Numbered from the stretch's first letter, positions 28,250-37,193 are shown. The stretch: 64,000 nucleotides of DNA from Carnobacterium inhibens subsp. inhibens DSM 13024 (GCF_000746825.1 NZ_JQIV01000006.1:1116001-1180000), one strand, 5' to 3'. Program-made: numbers and translations. The notes: generated by a model not told the origin, from the letters alone.

Positions 28250-28567
28250 TTATTTCATTAATTCAAGAGCTTGGTTTAATACATTTTCACCGTTCATTTT
28301 ACCGTAATCTTGCATGTTGATAATATCTAAAGGAATATTCTTGTCAGCTAATTTCTTTTCAAATTGGCCTTTCATAAATCGAACTTGAGGTCCTAATAAC
28401 AGAACGTCGATGTTTTTACTTGCAATGTGTTTATCAGCTTCTGCTGCAGATACTGCGAAAATTTCTGTATCCATTTCACGAGCTTTTGAAGCTGCTTGCA
28501 TTTTAGTCACCAATAAACTTGTACTCATACCTGCTGAACATACTAACATAATTGTTTTTTCTGCCAT
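28250..28567 (-). CDS. PTS cellobiose-type IIB component
   Basis: 105 residues with the phospho-cysteine loop VCSAGMSTSLLV (Cys10) and the family stretch VLLLGPQVRFM. It is the first gene after a strong sigma-54 promoter. Phosphate would pass IIA to IIB to sugar during import of a beta-glucoside. The LevR-type activator gene lies just upstream. Confidence 0.93.
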   Translation of the reverse strand: MAEKTIMLVCSAGMSTSLLVTKMQAASKAREMDTEIFAVSAAEADKHIASKNIDVLLLGPQVRFMKGQFEKKLADKNIPLDIINMQDYGKMNGENVLNQALELMK

Positions 28568-28610
28568 TATTTATCACTCCAATGTTTTATTTGCTTTACA
28601 CTTATTATAT

Positions 28611-28627
28611 TGCAATAAGCGTGCCAA
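28611..28627 (-). promoter_or_regulatory. Sigma-54 (-24/-12) promoter for PTS IIB-IIA
   Basis: On the minus strand TTGGCAC, five bases, then TTGCA matches the RpoN consensus TGGCAC-N5-TTGCW exactly. It lies 44 bases before the IIB ATG. The 9-base inverted repeat AATGAAAAC (28636-28644)/GTTTTCATT (28672-28680) upstream is a candidate activator site. Confidence 0.9.
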
Positions 28628-28691
28628 CTTTTATAAATGAAAACCTATTCAGAAAGCCTTTTCTTTCAATCGTTTTCATTACACACTCGAA

Positions 28692-28725
28692 CAAAAAAAG
28701 TACACACTATTTTAGTGTGTACTTT
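28692..28725 (-). terminator. Terminator at the end of the LevR-type activator gene
   Basis: A perfect 13-base stem around TACACACTA/TAGTGTGTA with a TTT loop and T-run on the minus strand. It abuts the stop codon. Confidence 0.85.
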
Positions 28726-31412
28726 TAAAGATGAAATTTAACTTTATTTTCAATAATCATCTGAGCAATATAAGCTATTTCATCTTCTGGAATAGCGATC
28801 TGATATTGTTTTTCTAATGGAATCAAGGTTACTTTGATAACATCCATGGTCATTCGATTTTTCTTAGCGTATTCATCTAAATCAGAAAACTTGCGCAAGA
28901 TTGTTCCGGTTTTCAGTCCTTCTATCAAAAATGCAATATGCAACATCATTCCTGTTTCAACACCTGCTGGAATCATAATATTCAACTCATTCTTTAACTG
29001 TTGCATCAATTTTTGTAAGAAATGCATCAATTGTTGAACCGATCCTACTTTTTCTAATGTTCCCGTTAAAGATTGGATCATTTCATTGATTGGAAGCTCT
29101 TCTTCAACTTGGTTTTTTAACAATTGTAATTTTTCATCATTAAAAATATCATAGGCTGTATAAAAAGGAATATTTTGGTAGTCAAATTCTACCGTTCCTA
29201 CTATTGCTTTAATGTCATACGTTTCCATTAATTGGTCAATTCGTTGATTAAACGCTTCACGATGTAAAAATTGCAACGGAATGATGCTGACATTGTCAGT
29301 GTCCAATATTGGACGAATGCGTTGCTCTAATTTTTTAGCCACTCCTTCACCGGTAAAACAAGTAACCAATATGGCTTTCTTTTTCTTTGCGTCCATTAAC
29401 GTCAGTTGTTTTGTACTGCTCTTCAATACGGTTTGACAACTTTGGTAAATATCTTCTAGTGTGCGTCCAATGCTAGCCATTCTCACTGCCTCTAAAACAA
29501 CTGGAGTACTCACCATCGGCAATGTCTTTATTCTTAACCCTAAATCTTCTGCCAGCATATTTCCAAATGTATTTAAAGAACCCATGTCGGTCAGTATCAA
29601 TAAACCTTGTTGGTACACTTCTTTGTCTTCCATAATCGTTTGACGCACACGATTGTACATTACTTGAACTTTCATAGACAATGGCATATTAATAGCAATA
29701 CCCACCGATGTTTCTAATAGTTCCTTTACCGTTTCCAACATACTGCTGGCCGTTGTTTTTCCATGCATCAAAACCATAATAGCTGTTGTTTTTTCTTGTT
29801 TTTGACTGATCTCTGTTTCTTCTTGTTTAGTTAAAAATAACGTGATAAAACCGATTTCTTCAAAAGGGATCTCAATGGAATACATTTCTTCGATCATAGC
29901 AGACAAATCAATGGCCACCTGAAATTCTTTAGGGTAATTCTTTCGAATTTCATTTAAATTAGGAAAGTCGATTAGTTGGTTCTCTTCAATCCGTTCCAAT
30001 GCACTTTGTAAATGCAAAGCAAACGCAAACTCAATTTTAGTTGAATAAGAACGATCAAGTCGCTTTTTCGCCACTTCATACATTTGTTTAACGAGTTCTT
30101 TTAAAATTGGATCAATCATATGATGACGTATATCTGATGTTGCTGATAAGTTTTTTACATATTCATTAAAATACGTCTTTTGTTCTTTATGACCTTGACC
30201 TTCCATTTGATAGTTTCCCAACACATTCTTATTCGTTTTTTTCACAAGATTCTTTGCAGTTGTGGAATCCATAGCTGTTTCAACTTGCTGCTCAGTTCCT
30301 TCATTTAAAGGTTGATACGTAAATTCTGCTTTATCTTGTTGTATCAATCGTTCCATAGGTTTGGGCATCTCTTTTATGGACAGCAATCCTTTTTGAACTT
30401 GAAGTGGCAGATCTTTTTGGTCTATTTTTAAAACTAAACTTTTTTTTGTTCTAAAATTCAAAAAGGCTTTAGCACAAACAAGTTTTAAATCTCTTTGAAA
30501 TTGTCCAATATTGCCTTCTGGTTGGTACAACATAAAAGCTAGTAAGACTTCTCTTTCAATCGTTATCTTTTGGTTGAGACGTTGAGATTCTTGTTTTAAA
30601 AAACTATCGATCAATTCATACCGCTCTTCAATGGTCCGTTCAGCTAACTCAGGTAGCGTGATTGCCATCGGTATCCTACGAGTAAAGGTTGACAACAAAA
30701 CATCTGATTTTTCTGTTGTTGCTCCAATGATCAATACATTTGCATGATACGTTTCATTGCTTTCACCTAGTGGACGATAAATGCCTTTATCAATAAATGT
30801 AAATAACATCTCTTGACCTTCAGGCGGTAATCGATGAATTTCATCTAGAAATAAAATGCCATTATTTGCTTGGTGAAGCAATCCTGTTCGGTCTTGAGTA
30901 GCACCAGTATAAGAACCTTTTTTCACACCAAAAATGTGCCCAAATAGTAATTGTGGGTTTTGAGCATAATCAGCACAATTATAAGTAATAAAAGGAGCAT
31001 CTGTAGATAATGCATTTGATTCCACAGCATATTGATACATACATTCTGCAAATAATGATTTCCCAGTACCCGTTTGTCCAAAAATAATCGTATGCAACCC
31101 ATTAGGGGGATATAAAATAGCCGCTTTTGCTTGCTGCACCATTTCTTTTAAAGAGGCTTCATAACCAATCAGACGAGAAAAAGCTATTTGATCCATTTTT
31201 TCTTTTTGATGTACTTCGTTTAGTGGAAATGCTTGATACAAAACTGGACGACCTGGTATCTTATTAATTTGGTTTTCTTTATACAATTCATTTAAGTAAC
31301 GACTGATATTTGCCCGATCTAAAGATAATGCCAGTGCAATATCTTTGGCTGTGACAGCTTTATTTAATTCATTTAAGTAATCTAGCACTACTTTTTTACG
31401 ATTGTTTGTCAC
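28725..31412 (-). CDS. LevR-family sigma-54 activator with PTS regulation domains
   Basis: 895 residues. In order: an HTH (about 1-60); an AAA+ domain with Walker A GQTGTGKS (112-119), sigma-54 contact loop GSYTGA (166-171; usually GAFTGA or GAYTGA) and Walker B LFLDEIH; a first PRD (about 420-530); an EIIA-Man-like domain (about 540-670, VLMHGKTTASS); an EIIB-like part (about 685-760); and a C-terminal PRD (about 790-890). Such proteins open sigma-54 promoters in response to PTS phosphorylation. GTG start with GGGAGG upstream. It lies 35 bases after the GntR gene and directly before its presumed target promoter. Confidence 0.93.
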   Translation of the reverse strand: MTNNRKKVVLDYLNELNKAVTAKDIALALSLDRANISRYLNELYKENQINKIPGRPVLYQAFPLNEVHQKEKMDQIAFSRLIGYEASLKEMVQQAKAAILYPPNGLHTIIFGQTGTGKSLFAECMYQYAVESNALSTDAPFITYNCADYAQNPQLLFGHIFGVKKGSYTGATQDRTGLLHQANNGILFLDEIHRLPPEGQEMLFTFIDKGIYRPLGESNETYHANVLIIGATTEKSDVLLSTFTRRIPMAITLPELAERTIEERYELIDSFLKQESQRLNQKITIEREVLLAFMLYQPEGNIGQFQRDLKLVCAKAFLNFRTKKSLVLKIDQKDLPLQVQKGLLSIKEMPKPMERLIQQDKAEFTYQPLNEGTEQQVETAMDSTTAKNLVKKTNKNVLGNYQMEGQGHKEQKTYFNEYVKNLSATSDIRHHMIDPILKELVKQMYEVAKKRLDRSYSTKIEFAFALHLQSALERIEENQLIDFPNLNEIRKNYPKEFQVAIDLSAMIEEMYSIEIPFEEIGFITLFLTKQEETEISQKQEKTTAIMVLMHGKTTASSMLETVKELLETSVGIAINMPLSMKVQVMYNRVRQTIMEDKEVYQQGLLILTDMGSLNTFGNMLAEDLGLRIKTLPMVSTPVVLEAVRMASIGRTLEDIYQSCQTVLKSSTKQLTLMDAKKKKAILVTCFTGEGVAKKLEQRIRPILDTDNVSIIPLQFLHREAFNQRIDQLMETYDIKAIVGTVEFDYQNIPFYTAYDIFNDEKLQLLKNQVEEELPINEMIQSLTGTLEKVGSVQQLMHFLQKLMQQLKNELNIMIPAGVETGMMLHIAFLIEGLKTGTILRKFSDLDEYAKKNRMTMDVIKVTLIPLEKQYQIAIPEDEIAYIAQMIIENKVKFHL

Positions 31413-31446
31413 TTTGCCTCCCCCTTACTTTGATTAATGTTTTCTT

Positions 31447-32163
31447 TTAAAATTTTTGGTTCATATCTATAAACGTAAAGCTACGGGTATCATAGCGATG
31501 ACGACTTCGTGAATGCTCAAAAGGACGTCCATCTTTTAAATAAACAATTTGTTCAACTTCTAATACGGGGTCATGGACACCGCAATTTAAATATTCTTGA
31601 TCATACTTAGAAGATTTATCAGCCCTAATTTTACGATAAGCTCCACTAAATTTTATATTTAATTCATCATGAATATATTTATAAATAGAACCTTTAATGA
31701 TATCTTCTGTTAATCCTATTGCCAAATCGGTTGGCATGTAAGTATGCTCTAAAACATACGCTTTATCATCAAGTATTCTTAATCTAATTAGGTTATAGAC
31801 CGGCATATTTTTTTCAATCATCAAATGCTCCATAATCTCTTCGTTTGGAAATTCAACTGTAAATTTAATGATCTTACTTTCTAACTTATGGCCTTGCATT
31901 TGTTTAGTTAGTCCATCGTATTCATTAACTGCAGCATTTTCTTCATTTAATGGAGAGTTTTTCATAACAAAAGTACCAGAACCACGCTGCCGGTAAATCA
32001 ATCCTTCCATTGCCAAGATATCTAACGCTTTTTTTATAGTCATTCTGCTAACACTAAATTCTTCTGATAATGTCACTTGATCGGGAATAAGAGATTCCAC
32101 TTTATAAATTCCATTTGTAATGCGATTCCTTATTTCATTTGCTATCGCTTCATACTTTACCAT
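31447..32163 (-). CDS. GntR/UTRA-family transcriptional regulator of the beta-glucoside genes
   Basis: 238 residues: a GntR winged HTH (about 1-70, SVSRMTIKKALDILAMEGLIYRQRGSGTFV) and a UTRA effector domain (about 90-232). The effector is probably a phosphorylated sugar. AAGGAGGTG precedes the ATG. It is co-directional with the LevR-type gene. A GACTAG motif that recurs at the IIC and GH1 promoters lies in its own upstream region, which suggests autoregulation. Confidence 0.88.
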   Translation of the reverse strand: MVKYEAIANEIRNRITNGIYKVESLIPDQVTLSEEFSVSRMTIKKALDILAMEGLIYRQRGSGTFVMKNSPLNEENAAVNEYDGLTKQMQGHKLESKIIKFTVEFPNEEIMEHLMIEKNMPVYNLIRLRILDDKAYVLEHTYMPTDLAIGLTEDIIKGSIYKYIHDELNIKFSGAYRKIRADKSSKYDQEYLNCGVHDPVLEVEQIVYLKDGRPFEHSRSRHRYDTRSFTFIDMNQKF

Positions 32164-32217
32164 TTTGGCACCTCCTTGTTATTACACTCACGATCATCAT
32201 AGCCTAATTAAAAAAAT

Positions 32218-32228
32218 AAGACTAGCCT
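32218..32228. promoter_or_regulatory. GACTAG-type operator half-site before the GntR gene
   Basis: GACTAG (32220-32225) in an AT-rich setting about 55 bases before the GntR ATG. The same core occurs at 33761-33766 and within the full palindrome at 35266-35282. Confidence 0.5.
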
Positions 32229-32268
32229 TTTAATATAAAAAAACTCATTTTCAATTATATTTTCTAAC

Positions 32269-32306
32269 AAAAAGGAACTTACCCCGAAGAGGCAAGTTCC
32301 TTTTTT
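32269..32306 (-). terminator. Terminator after PTS IIC
   Basis: AAGGAACTT-A-CC pairs with GG-C-AAGTTCCTT around CCGAAGA; T-run on the minus strand. Confidence 0.8.
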
Positions 32307-32332
32307 AATCACTATTTCTTTTAAGCGTAAAC

Positions 32333-33613
32333 TTAATCAGCCATAGAAACAGCATTTAGATTTACTTTATCTACTAATTTAAGGAATGGGAACCAAATCA
32401 ATCCGATAATGGCCATATCAATTACTTGAAGTAATCCACCCATTAATGAGTTGGTAGCCATGAATCCATTAATAATAACAGGTATTGTCCAAGGAACTGT
32501 AACCCCTGTTGGGATCGGGAATATTCCTGCAGCCATAACCGCATAATTGAATGCTGTTGTTACTAAAGGAGCAATTAACCAAGGAATAAAGATTGAAGCA
32601 TTTAATACTAAAGGCATACCGAAAATCAATGGTTCATTTACGTTAAAGATTGCAGGTCCTAAAGCTAAGCGACCAATATCTTTATTTTGTCTGCTTTTCA
32701 TAACAAATGCAAGGAGTAATACAACAACTAAAGTGCTTCCTGATCCACCCATACCAACAGTGTAAATTTCCATAAATGGTTTAGTTACGATATGTGGTAA
32801 AGCATCGCCGGCTTTGAAAGCATCAAGGTTTTCTAAAGCTAAAGTGTTCCAGATTGGGTCCATTACTGAGTTAACAATAATTTGTCCATGTAATCCAAAG
32901 AACCATAAGAATTGAACGAAGAACACGGCAATCAGTGTAGCAGGTAATCCACTACCAAGAGCTGTTAATGGTTGTTGGATTGCTGTATAGACAACATCAT
33001 GCAAGTTTGTATCAAAGAAACCAGAAACTGCTGCATTTAGTAATAAGAAAGTTGCTAATGTAATAATAGCAGGTAATAAGGCTGCAAATGAATTTGCAAC
33101 TGCTGGTGGAACACCATCAGGCATTTTGATAACAATTCCTTTTTTAACGATACGTGTGTATATCTCAGCTGCAATAAATGCTGCGATCATACCGATGAAC
33201 ATACCTTTTGCACCTAAACGATCTAATGATAACACGCCTGTTACTGCTTCTCCAGATTCAGTTACCATTGAGAAAGGTGTTAAAATTAAGTACGAAGCTA
33301 ATGATACAGCCCCACCAAAGACGCCTTCAACATCATAGGATTTGCTTAAATAATAACCAATACCGAACGTTACAAAAATGGTCATGATCGACATTGTCGC
33401 ATTTTGCCCATTTCCAAATAAATTTCCTAAGTTACCTTTTAATGTATCGCTGAAAAATGGCAAGTTATTTAATACAACTACAATTGATCCAAACATGGTA
33501 ATTGGAAAAGCAAGCATAAATGCATCACGTAAAACTTTAAGATAACGATTTTCGCCAAGTTTCCCGGCAATAGGAAGTAATTTCTCCCCTAATTTATCAA
33601 TAAATCCATTCAC
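32333..33613 (-). CDS. PTS cellobiose/beta-glucoside-type IIC permease
   Basis: 426-residue membrane channel of the lactose/cellobiose IIC family, with about ten helices. The motif FNVNEPLIFGMPLVLN is the substrate-site signature. GTG start with GAGG upstream. It is transcribed alone between the second GH1 gene and the GntR gene. No IIA or IIB is joined to it, so it probably uses the sigma-54-driven IIB-IIA pair 4 kb downstream. Confidence 0.92.
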   Translation of the reverse strand: MNGFIDKLGEKLLPIAGKLGENRYLKVLRDAFMLAFPITMFGSIVVVLNNLPFFSDTLKGNLGNLFGNGQNATMSIMTIFVTFGIGYYLSKSYDVEGVFGGAVSLASYLILTPFSMVTESGEAVTGVLSLDRLGAKGMFIGMIAAFIAAEIYTRIVKKGIVIKMPDGVPPAVANSFAALLPAIITLATFLLLNAAVSGFFDTNLHDVVYTAIQQPLTALGSGLPATLIAVFFVQFLWFFGLHGQIIVNSVMDPIWNTLALENLDAFKAGDALPHIVTKPFMEIYTVGMGGSGSTLVVVLLLAFVMKSRQNKDIGRLALGPAIFNVNEPLIFGMPLVLNASIFIPWLIAPLVTTAFNYAVMAAGIFPIPTGVTVPWTIPVIINGFMATNSLMGGLLQVIDMAIIGLIWFPFLKLVDKVNLNAVSMAD

Positions 33614-33715
33614 GGGTATTCCTCTTTTCTATTCTTATTTTCTAAGTAAAGTTAAATAGGTAAGAATTTGTAAAGCAACTAAAAATAGGCCTCTTTTTAG
33701 TTTTCATCAATTATT

Positions 33716-33729
33716 TGAAATCGATTACA
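33716..33729 (-). promoter_or_regulatory. Perfect cre site (CcpA) upstream of PTS IIC
   Basis: TGAAATCGATTACA fits TGWAANCGNTNWCA at every position. It lies about 105 bases before the IIC start. Confidence 0.8.
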
Positions 33730-33757
33730 TATGAATAATAGCATGTACATTTTTATA

Positions 33758-33768
33758 TGTCTAGTCTT
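33758..33768. promoter_or_regulatory. CTAGTC-type operator half-site before PTS IIC
   Basis: CTAGTC at 33761-33766 (complement GACTAG), followed by an A/T stretch as in the other copies. It lies between the cre site and the upstream GH1 terminator. Confidence 0.45.
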
Positions 33769-33792
33769 TTATTTAAAAAAACTGAACTTATT

Positions 33793-33829
33793 TAAAAAAT
33801 ATTGGATTTTCCATTTGGAAAATCCAATA
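33793..33829 (-). terminator. Terminator after the upstream GH1 gene
   Basis: TATTGGATTTTCC and GGAAAATCCAATA form a perfect 13-base stem with an ATTT loop; T-run on the minus strand. Confidence 0.9.
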
Positions 33830-33841
33830 CTGAATTACTTT

Positions 33842-35233
33842 TTAGTTAAACCCGTTAGCGTCAGATACTTCTTTGAACCAACGACCACTTTTCTTAACTG
33901 TTCTTTTTCCTTCATTGTTGATGTCTACTGCAATAAAACCATAACGGTTTTTATAAGCATTTGTCCATGACCAGTTATCCATACATGTCCACATATGGTA
34001 CCCTTGTACATTGCTGCCTTCTTGAATGGCTTGATGCATATAAGTTAAATGATCTTTTACAAATTCGATACGGTAATCATCTTCTATACTTCCATCAGGA
34101 TTAATATAGGCTTCTTCACCTTCTACACCCATTCCATTTTCAGAAATGTAGCAACGAATATTGCCATAGTTTTCTCTAAGGTTTGTTAAAATATCATAAA
34201 CGCCTTTTTCGTAAATTTCCCATCCACGGTAAGGATTCATTTTACGGTCAGGTTTGATATAATTGTCAAAATAATCATCTGGCATAGGACCATCAGCTAA
34301 TTTTTCTGATGATTCTTTCGCTTTGATACGACGAGGTTGGTAGTAATTAACTCCCAACAAATCGACAGTATTATTTTTTATAATTTCTAAATCGTCATCT
34401 TCAATAGTAGGCAAATGATCGATTTCTTTCAATAACTCAACTAAATCTGTTGGAAATTCACCTTTAACTGAAGGGTCTAGGAATGAGCGGTTAAAGAATG
34501 CATCGGCAAGTTGTGCTGCTTTTACATCTTCAGGATTTGTTTCGTCTCTTGGGTAGCTTGGAGTTAAGTTTAAAATAATTCCAATTTCTCCATCTAAATC
34601 CATTTCATGGTAAACTTTTATCGCTTTAGCACTTGAAAGAACTTCATGGTAAGCAACTTGAACAGCTTTTTTCATATTCACTTCATTTGGATAATGGAAT
34701 TGATATAAGTATCCACCTTCAACTGGTACAATAGGTTCATTATGTGTAAACCATTTCTTAATGCGGTCGCCAAATAATTCAAAACATGTTTGAGCAAATA
34801 CTACATAAGCATCTACTGTTTCACGATTTAACCAACCGCCTTTTTCTTGTAATTTCATAGGCATATCAAAGTGGTATAAGTTAATAAATGGTTCAATATC
34901 ATTTGCAAGCAATTCATTGATCACATCATTATAAAACTCAACAGCTTTTTGATTCACTTCTCCTGTACCATTAGGAATCAAACGACTCCATTGAATAGAA
35001 GTTCTAAATGTTGTGTGACCTGTTTCTTTCATTAGTTGGATATCTTCTTTATATTTTTCATAGAAGTAAGAAGTTTTTTCTGGTCCTACTCCATTAAAGA
35101 ATTTTTCTGGTTCTTCACGGTACCAATGATCCCAAATGTTATCCCCTTTGTTATCGCCTTCAAAAACGCCTTCTGTTTGCGGGCCGCTAGCTGCAGATCC
35201 CCACCAGAATCCTTCTGGAAATTCATATTTCAT
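33842..35233 (-). CDS. 6-phospho-beta-glucosidase, GH1 family (upstream copy)
   Basis: 463 residues. Catalytic glutamates are in FTHNEPIV (acid/base) and ISENGMG (nucleophile). The opening is FPEGFWWGSAASGPQTEG. It is clearly paralogous to the GH1 at 26323-27741 and shares the YRIEF, NPYRGWEIY/SRGWEIY and NAYKNRYGF stretches, but is regulated separately. ATG 35233 is used; the frame from 35245 starts with a GTG inside the ribosome site. The palindrome at 35266-35282 overlaps the promoter region. Confidence 0.9.
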   Translation of the reverse strand: MKYEFPEGFWWGSAASGPQTEGVFEGDNKGDNIWDHWYREEPEKFFNGVGPEKTSYFYEKYKEDIQLMKETGHTTFRTSIQWSRLIPNGTGEVNQKAVEFYNDVINELLANDIEPFINLYHFDMPMKLQEKGGWLNRETVDAYVVFAQTCFELFGDRIKKWFTHNEPIVPVEGGYLYQFHYPNEVNMKKAVQVAYHEVLSSAKAIKVYHEMDLDGEIGIILNLTPSYPRDETNPEDVKAAQLADAFFNRSFLDPSVKGEFPTDLVELLKEIDHLPTIEDDDLEIIKNNTVDLLGVNYYQPRRIKAKESSEKLADGPMPDDYFDNYIKPDRKMNPYRGWEIYEKGVYDILTNLRENYGNIRCYISENGMGVEGEEAYINPDGSIEDDYRIEFVKDHLTYMHQAIQEGSNVQGYHMWTCMDNWSWTNAYKNRYGFIAVDINNEGKRTVKKSGRWFKEVSDANGFN

Positions 35234-35265
35234 CCTACTAAACACTCCTTTTTTTAACTTAACCT

Positions 35266-35282
35266 CTAGACTAAAAGTCTAG
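35266..35282. promoter_or_regulatory. Operator palindrome CTAGACT-AAA-AGTCTAG before GH1
   Basis: A perfect 17-bp palindrome about 35 bases before the GH1 ATG. Its half-site recurs at the IIC and GntR promoters, so the adjacent GntR/UTRA protein is the likely binder. Confidence 0.7.
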
Positions 35283-35394
35283 TCATTTGTATAAAACAAT
35301 TATACATTTATAAAGAACAGATTACAAGATGTTAGCGCTATATTTTTAATTAAACAGGAATCCAATCATTTATGAGCGTTTTTCCTTTTATATT

Positions 35395-36192
35395 TTACTC
35401 AAGATTGATTGTACTCGGCGTTCTTCTTTCAAATACATATACCTTATCAAAACCTGCTTCTTTTGCCATTTTTATTGCTATTTCTTGATTAGATCCTACT
35501 GTTTCTGAGCGATGCGAATCAGAACCAATCGTTAAAATTTTTCCACCCAATGAATGATACAATCGCAAAACATCCATTGATGGAAAAGTTTCTTTTAATC
35601 CTTTTTTTGACAATCCTGATGTATTGATTTCAATTCCAATATCTCGTTTGATCGCTTTGCGTAAAATCTTTTCAATAATAGGTCTATAAATTGTAAAATC
35701 GTAGTTACCTACTGTTTCTACAGCATAGCGTTTAATTAAATCTAAATGTGCGATCACATCAATGTCAGCGTCGCTTACCATTGCATAAACTTCTTCAAAA
35801 TAATTTTGGTGAATTTCTTCCTTCGTTTTATTTGCCATAAACGTTCGTAATTTTTCTTCTTTGATGTTATGAACAGACCCTAGGATAAAATCTATTTCCA
35901 AATTTGCTAAAGCTTCTTTATAGTCTTCTTTCATCAAATGCGGCTCGCATAGTTCAATTCCAGCTTTAATCACTAGTTGATTTTTGACTAATTCACGGCA
36001 CTTGTTAATCTGAGAAAAATAACGGTCAAATTCCATGTGACCATAAGTAGGAACTTTAGGGTTAACAGAAAAGTGCTCCGTAAAACAAACTTCATTCACC
36101 CCTCTTCTTATCGCTTGTTCGCATACTTCTTTCATCTGTGCTTGAGAATCAAATGAATTATCTGTGTGATGATGATAATCAGCAAGATACAT
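35395..36192 (-). CDS. PHP-domain phosphoesterase, histidinol-phosphatase-like (HisK type)
   Basis: 265 residues. Metal-binding motifs of the PHP fold are visible: DYHHHTDNSFD at the N terminus, FTEHFSV, the Glu in GIELCEP, GSVHN, DVIAHLDLI and TIGSDSHR near the end. No his operon is present here, so a role in histidine synthesis is not shown; other phosphomonoesters are possible. It is transcribed alone. The downstream 150 bases hold no clear terminator. Confidence 0.8.
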   Translation of the reverse strand: MYLADYHHHTDNSFDSQAQMKEVCEQAIRRGVNEVCFTEHFSVNPKVPTYGHMEFDRYFSQINKCRELVKNQLVIKAGIELCEPHLMKEDYKEALANLEIDFILGSVHNIKEEKLRTFMANKTKEEIHQNYFEEVYAMVSDADIDVIAHLDLIKRYAVETVGNYDFTIYRPIIEKILRKAIKRDIGIEINTSGLSKKGLKETFPSMDVLRLYHSLGGKILTIGSDSHRSETVGSNQEIAIKMAKEAGFDKVYVFERRTPSTINLE

Positions 36193-36305
36193 GATTCTAC
36201 ACTCCTTTGTCTTAATTTATCCTCCAAAATAAGGTTCTCTCTATTGAATTAGATGACTTTATTCAGTTTAATCCAGATGCAGTTTCTTTTCATCTTTTAT
36301 CTAGC

Positions 36306-36350
36306 AAAAAAAAGATGGACACCTATGAGTGAAGTGTCCACCTTTTTTAG
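36306..36350 (-). terminator. Terminator after the prenyltransferase paralogue
   Basis: GGTGGACAC-type stem: GATGGACAC pairs with GTGTCCACC around an 11-base loop, with A8 and T6 flanks. Confidence 0.85.
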
Positions 36351-36409
36351 TCGCGTGTCTTTTATTTAGCTTTTACTTCGTTGTTTACGATCGTTTTTTA
36401 GTTAATGTT

Positions 36410-37069
36410 TTAGCCGCCTAATGTTACATCTTGATCTTGATACCATTGCAAAGCTGCATGTACTTGATCAATAGTATAATCTGGCCACATTTCTTCAGCG
36501 ACATAAAAATCAGAATAGATTGATTGAATCGGTAAAAATCCACTTAATCTTCTTCTACCGCCCCATCGGATGATAAGATCCATTCTTGAGATATCTGAAG
36601 AGGCAATCATTTTTGTACTATCTTGCTTAGGGTCAAAATCGATTTGTTTAATACCGTAATTCAAATCCCAATTCCAGCCATAATTCACTAGAAAGTTGAT
36701 TTTCATTAGTCCATTGCCAAATTTAGTTCTCTTAGTATAAGGAAGCAATTCTTTTGGAAATAATGGGGAATTTGTATTTCCGACAACCAACAAATCTGCA
36801 TCTCTATCTTTCAACTTATTCACAGCATCTACACAGGCTTTTTGAAAAGCTTGTGTCTGTTCTGCTGGGCGTTTAGTATTGTCCATTGTGAAGCCATAAA
36901 ATGTCATTTCTTTAATACCTAATTCTAAACAAAGATGATATAATTCCAGACCAGGTTCTATACCAAATTTATATCCTTCTTGCTTTTCAAGTCCATTTTC
37001 TTGAGCCCATCGTCTATTGCCATCTGGAATGATTCCGATGTGTTTAGGCAGACGTTTATATACGTTCAT
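36410..37069 (-). CDS. cis-Prenyltransferase (UppS-family) paralogue with altered motifs
   Basis: 219 residues. The fold is that of undecaprenyl diphosphate synthase. The diphosphate-binding motif reads IPDGNRRWA, where housekeeping UppS has MDGNGRWA. The C-terminal motif is LIIRWGGRRRLSGFLPIQSIYSDFYVAEEMWPD, where UppS has RTSGE-R-SNF: the Thr-Ser and the Glu are replaced. Similar Arg-containing motifs occur in short-chain and unusual cis-prenyltransferases (recalled knowledge). Thus a special short-chain or branched product is more likely than the cell-wall carrier. ATG 37069 is used, with GGGGGG upstream; no partner gene is adjacent. Confidence 0.78.
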   Translation of the reverse strand: MNVYKRLPKHIGIIPDGNRRWAQENGLEKQEGYKFGIEPGLELYHLCLELGIKEMTFYGFTMDNTKRPAEQTQAFQKACVDAVNKLKDRDADLLVVGNTNSPLFPKELLPYTKRTKFGNGLMKINFLVNYGWNWDLNYGIKQIDFDPKQDSTKMIASSDISRMDLIIRWGGRRRLSGFLPIQSIYSDFYVAEEMWPDYTIDQVHAALQWYQDQDVTLGG

Positions 37070-37143
37070 CAAATTCCCCCCTTAAATGTCCACCTTATTA
37101 TTGTAACCGAATTCTATAAAAATGAATAATAAATAGCTTTTCT

Positions 37144-37182
37144 CAAAAAAAATTTCCCGAGATAGTCTCTCGAGAAATTTTT
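37144..37182 (-). terminator. Terminator after scrB
   Basis: AAATTTC-CC-GAGA pairs with TCTC-TC-GAAATTT-type arms around TAG; long T-run on the minus strand. Confidence 0.85.
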
Positions 37183-37193
37183 AAGTTGATTCA

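Noticed and set aside
33731..33970. Plus-strand frame of 79 codons crossing the GH1 end
   Set aside because: It covers a terminator hairpin and the antisense of the GH1 C terminus; no family resemblance.
35325..35342. Possible cre site TGTTAGCGCTATAT before GH1
   Set aside because: At least three mismatches to the consensus on either strand; the perfect site before IIC is much stronger.
35395..36192. Assigning the PHP protein as hisK outright
   Set aside because: No histidine genes nearby; the PHP fold has many substrates, so no gene symbol is given.
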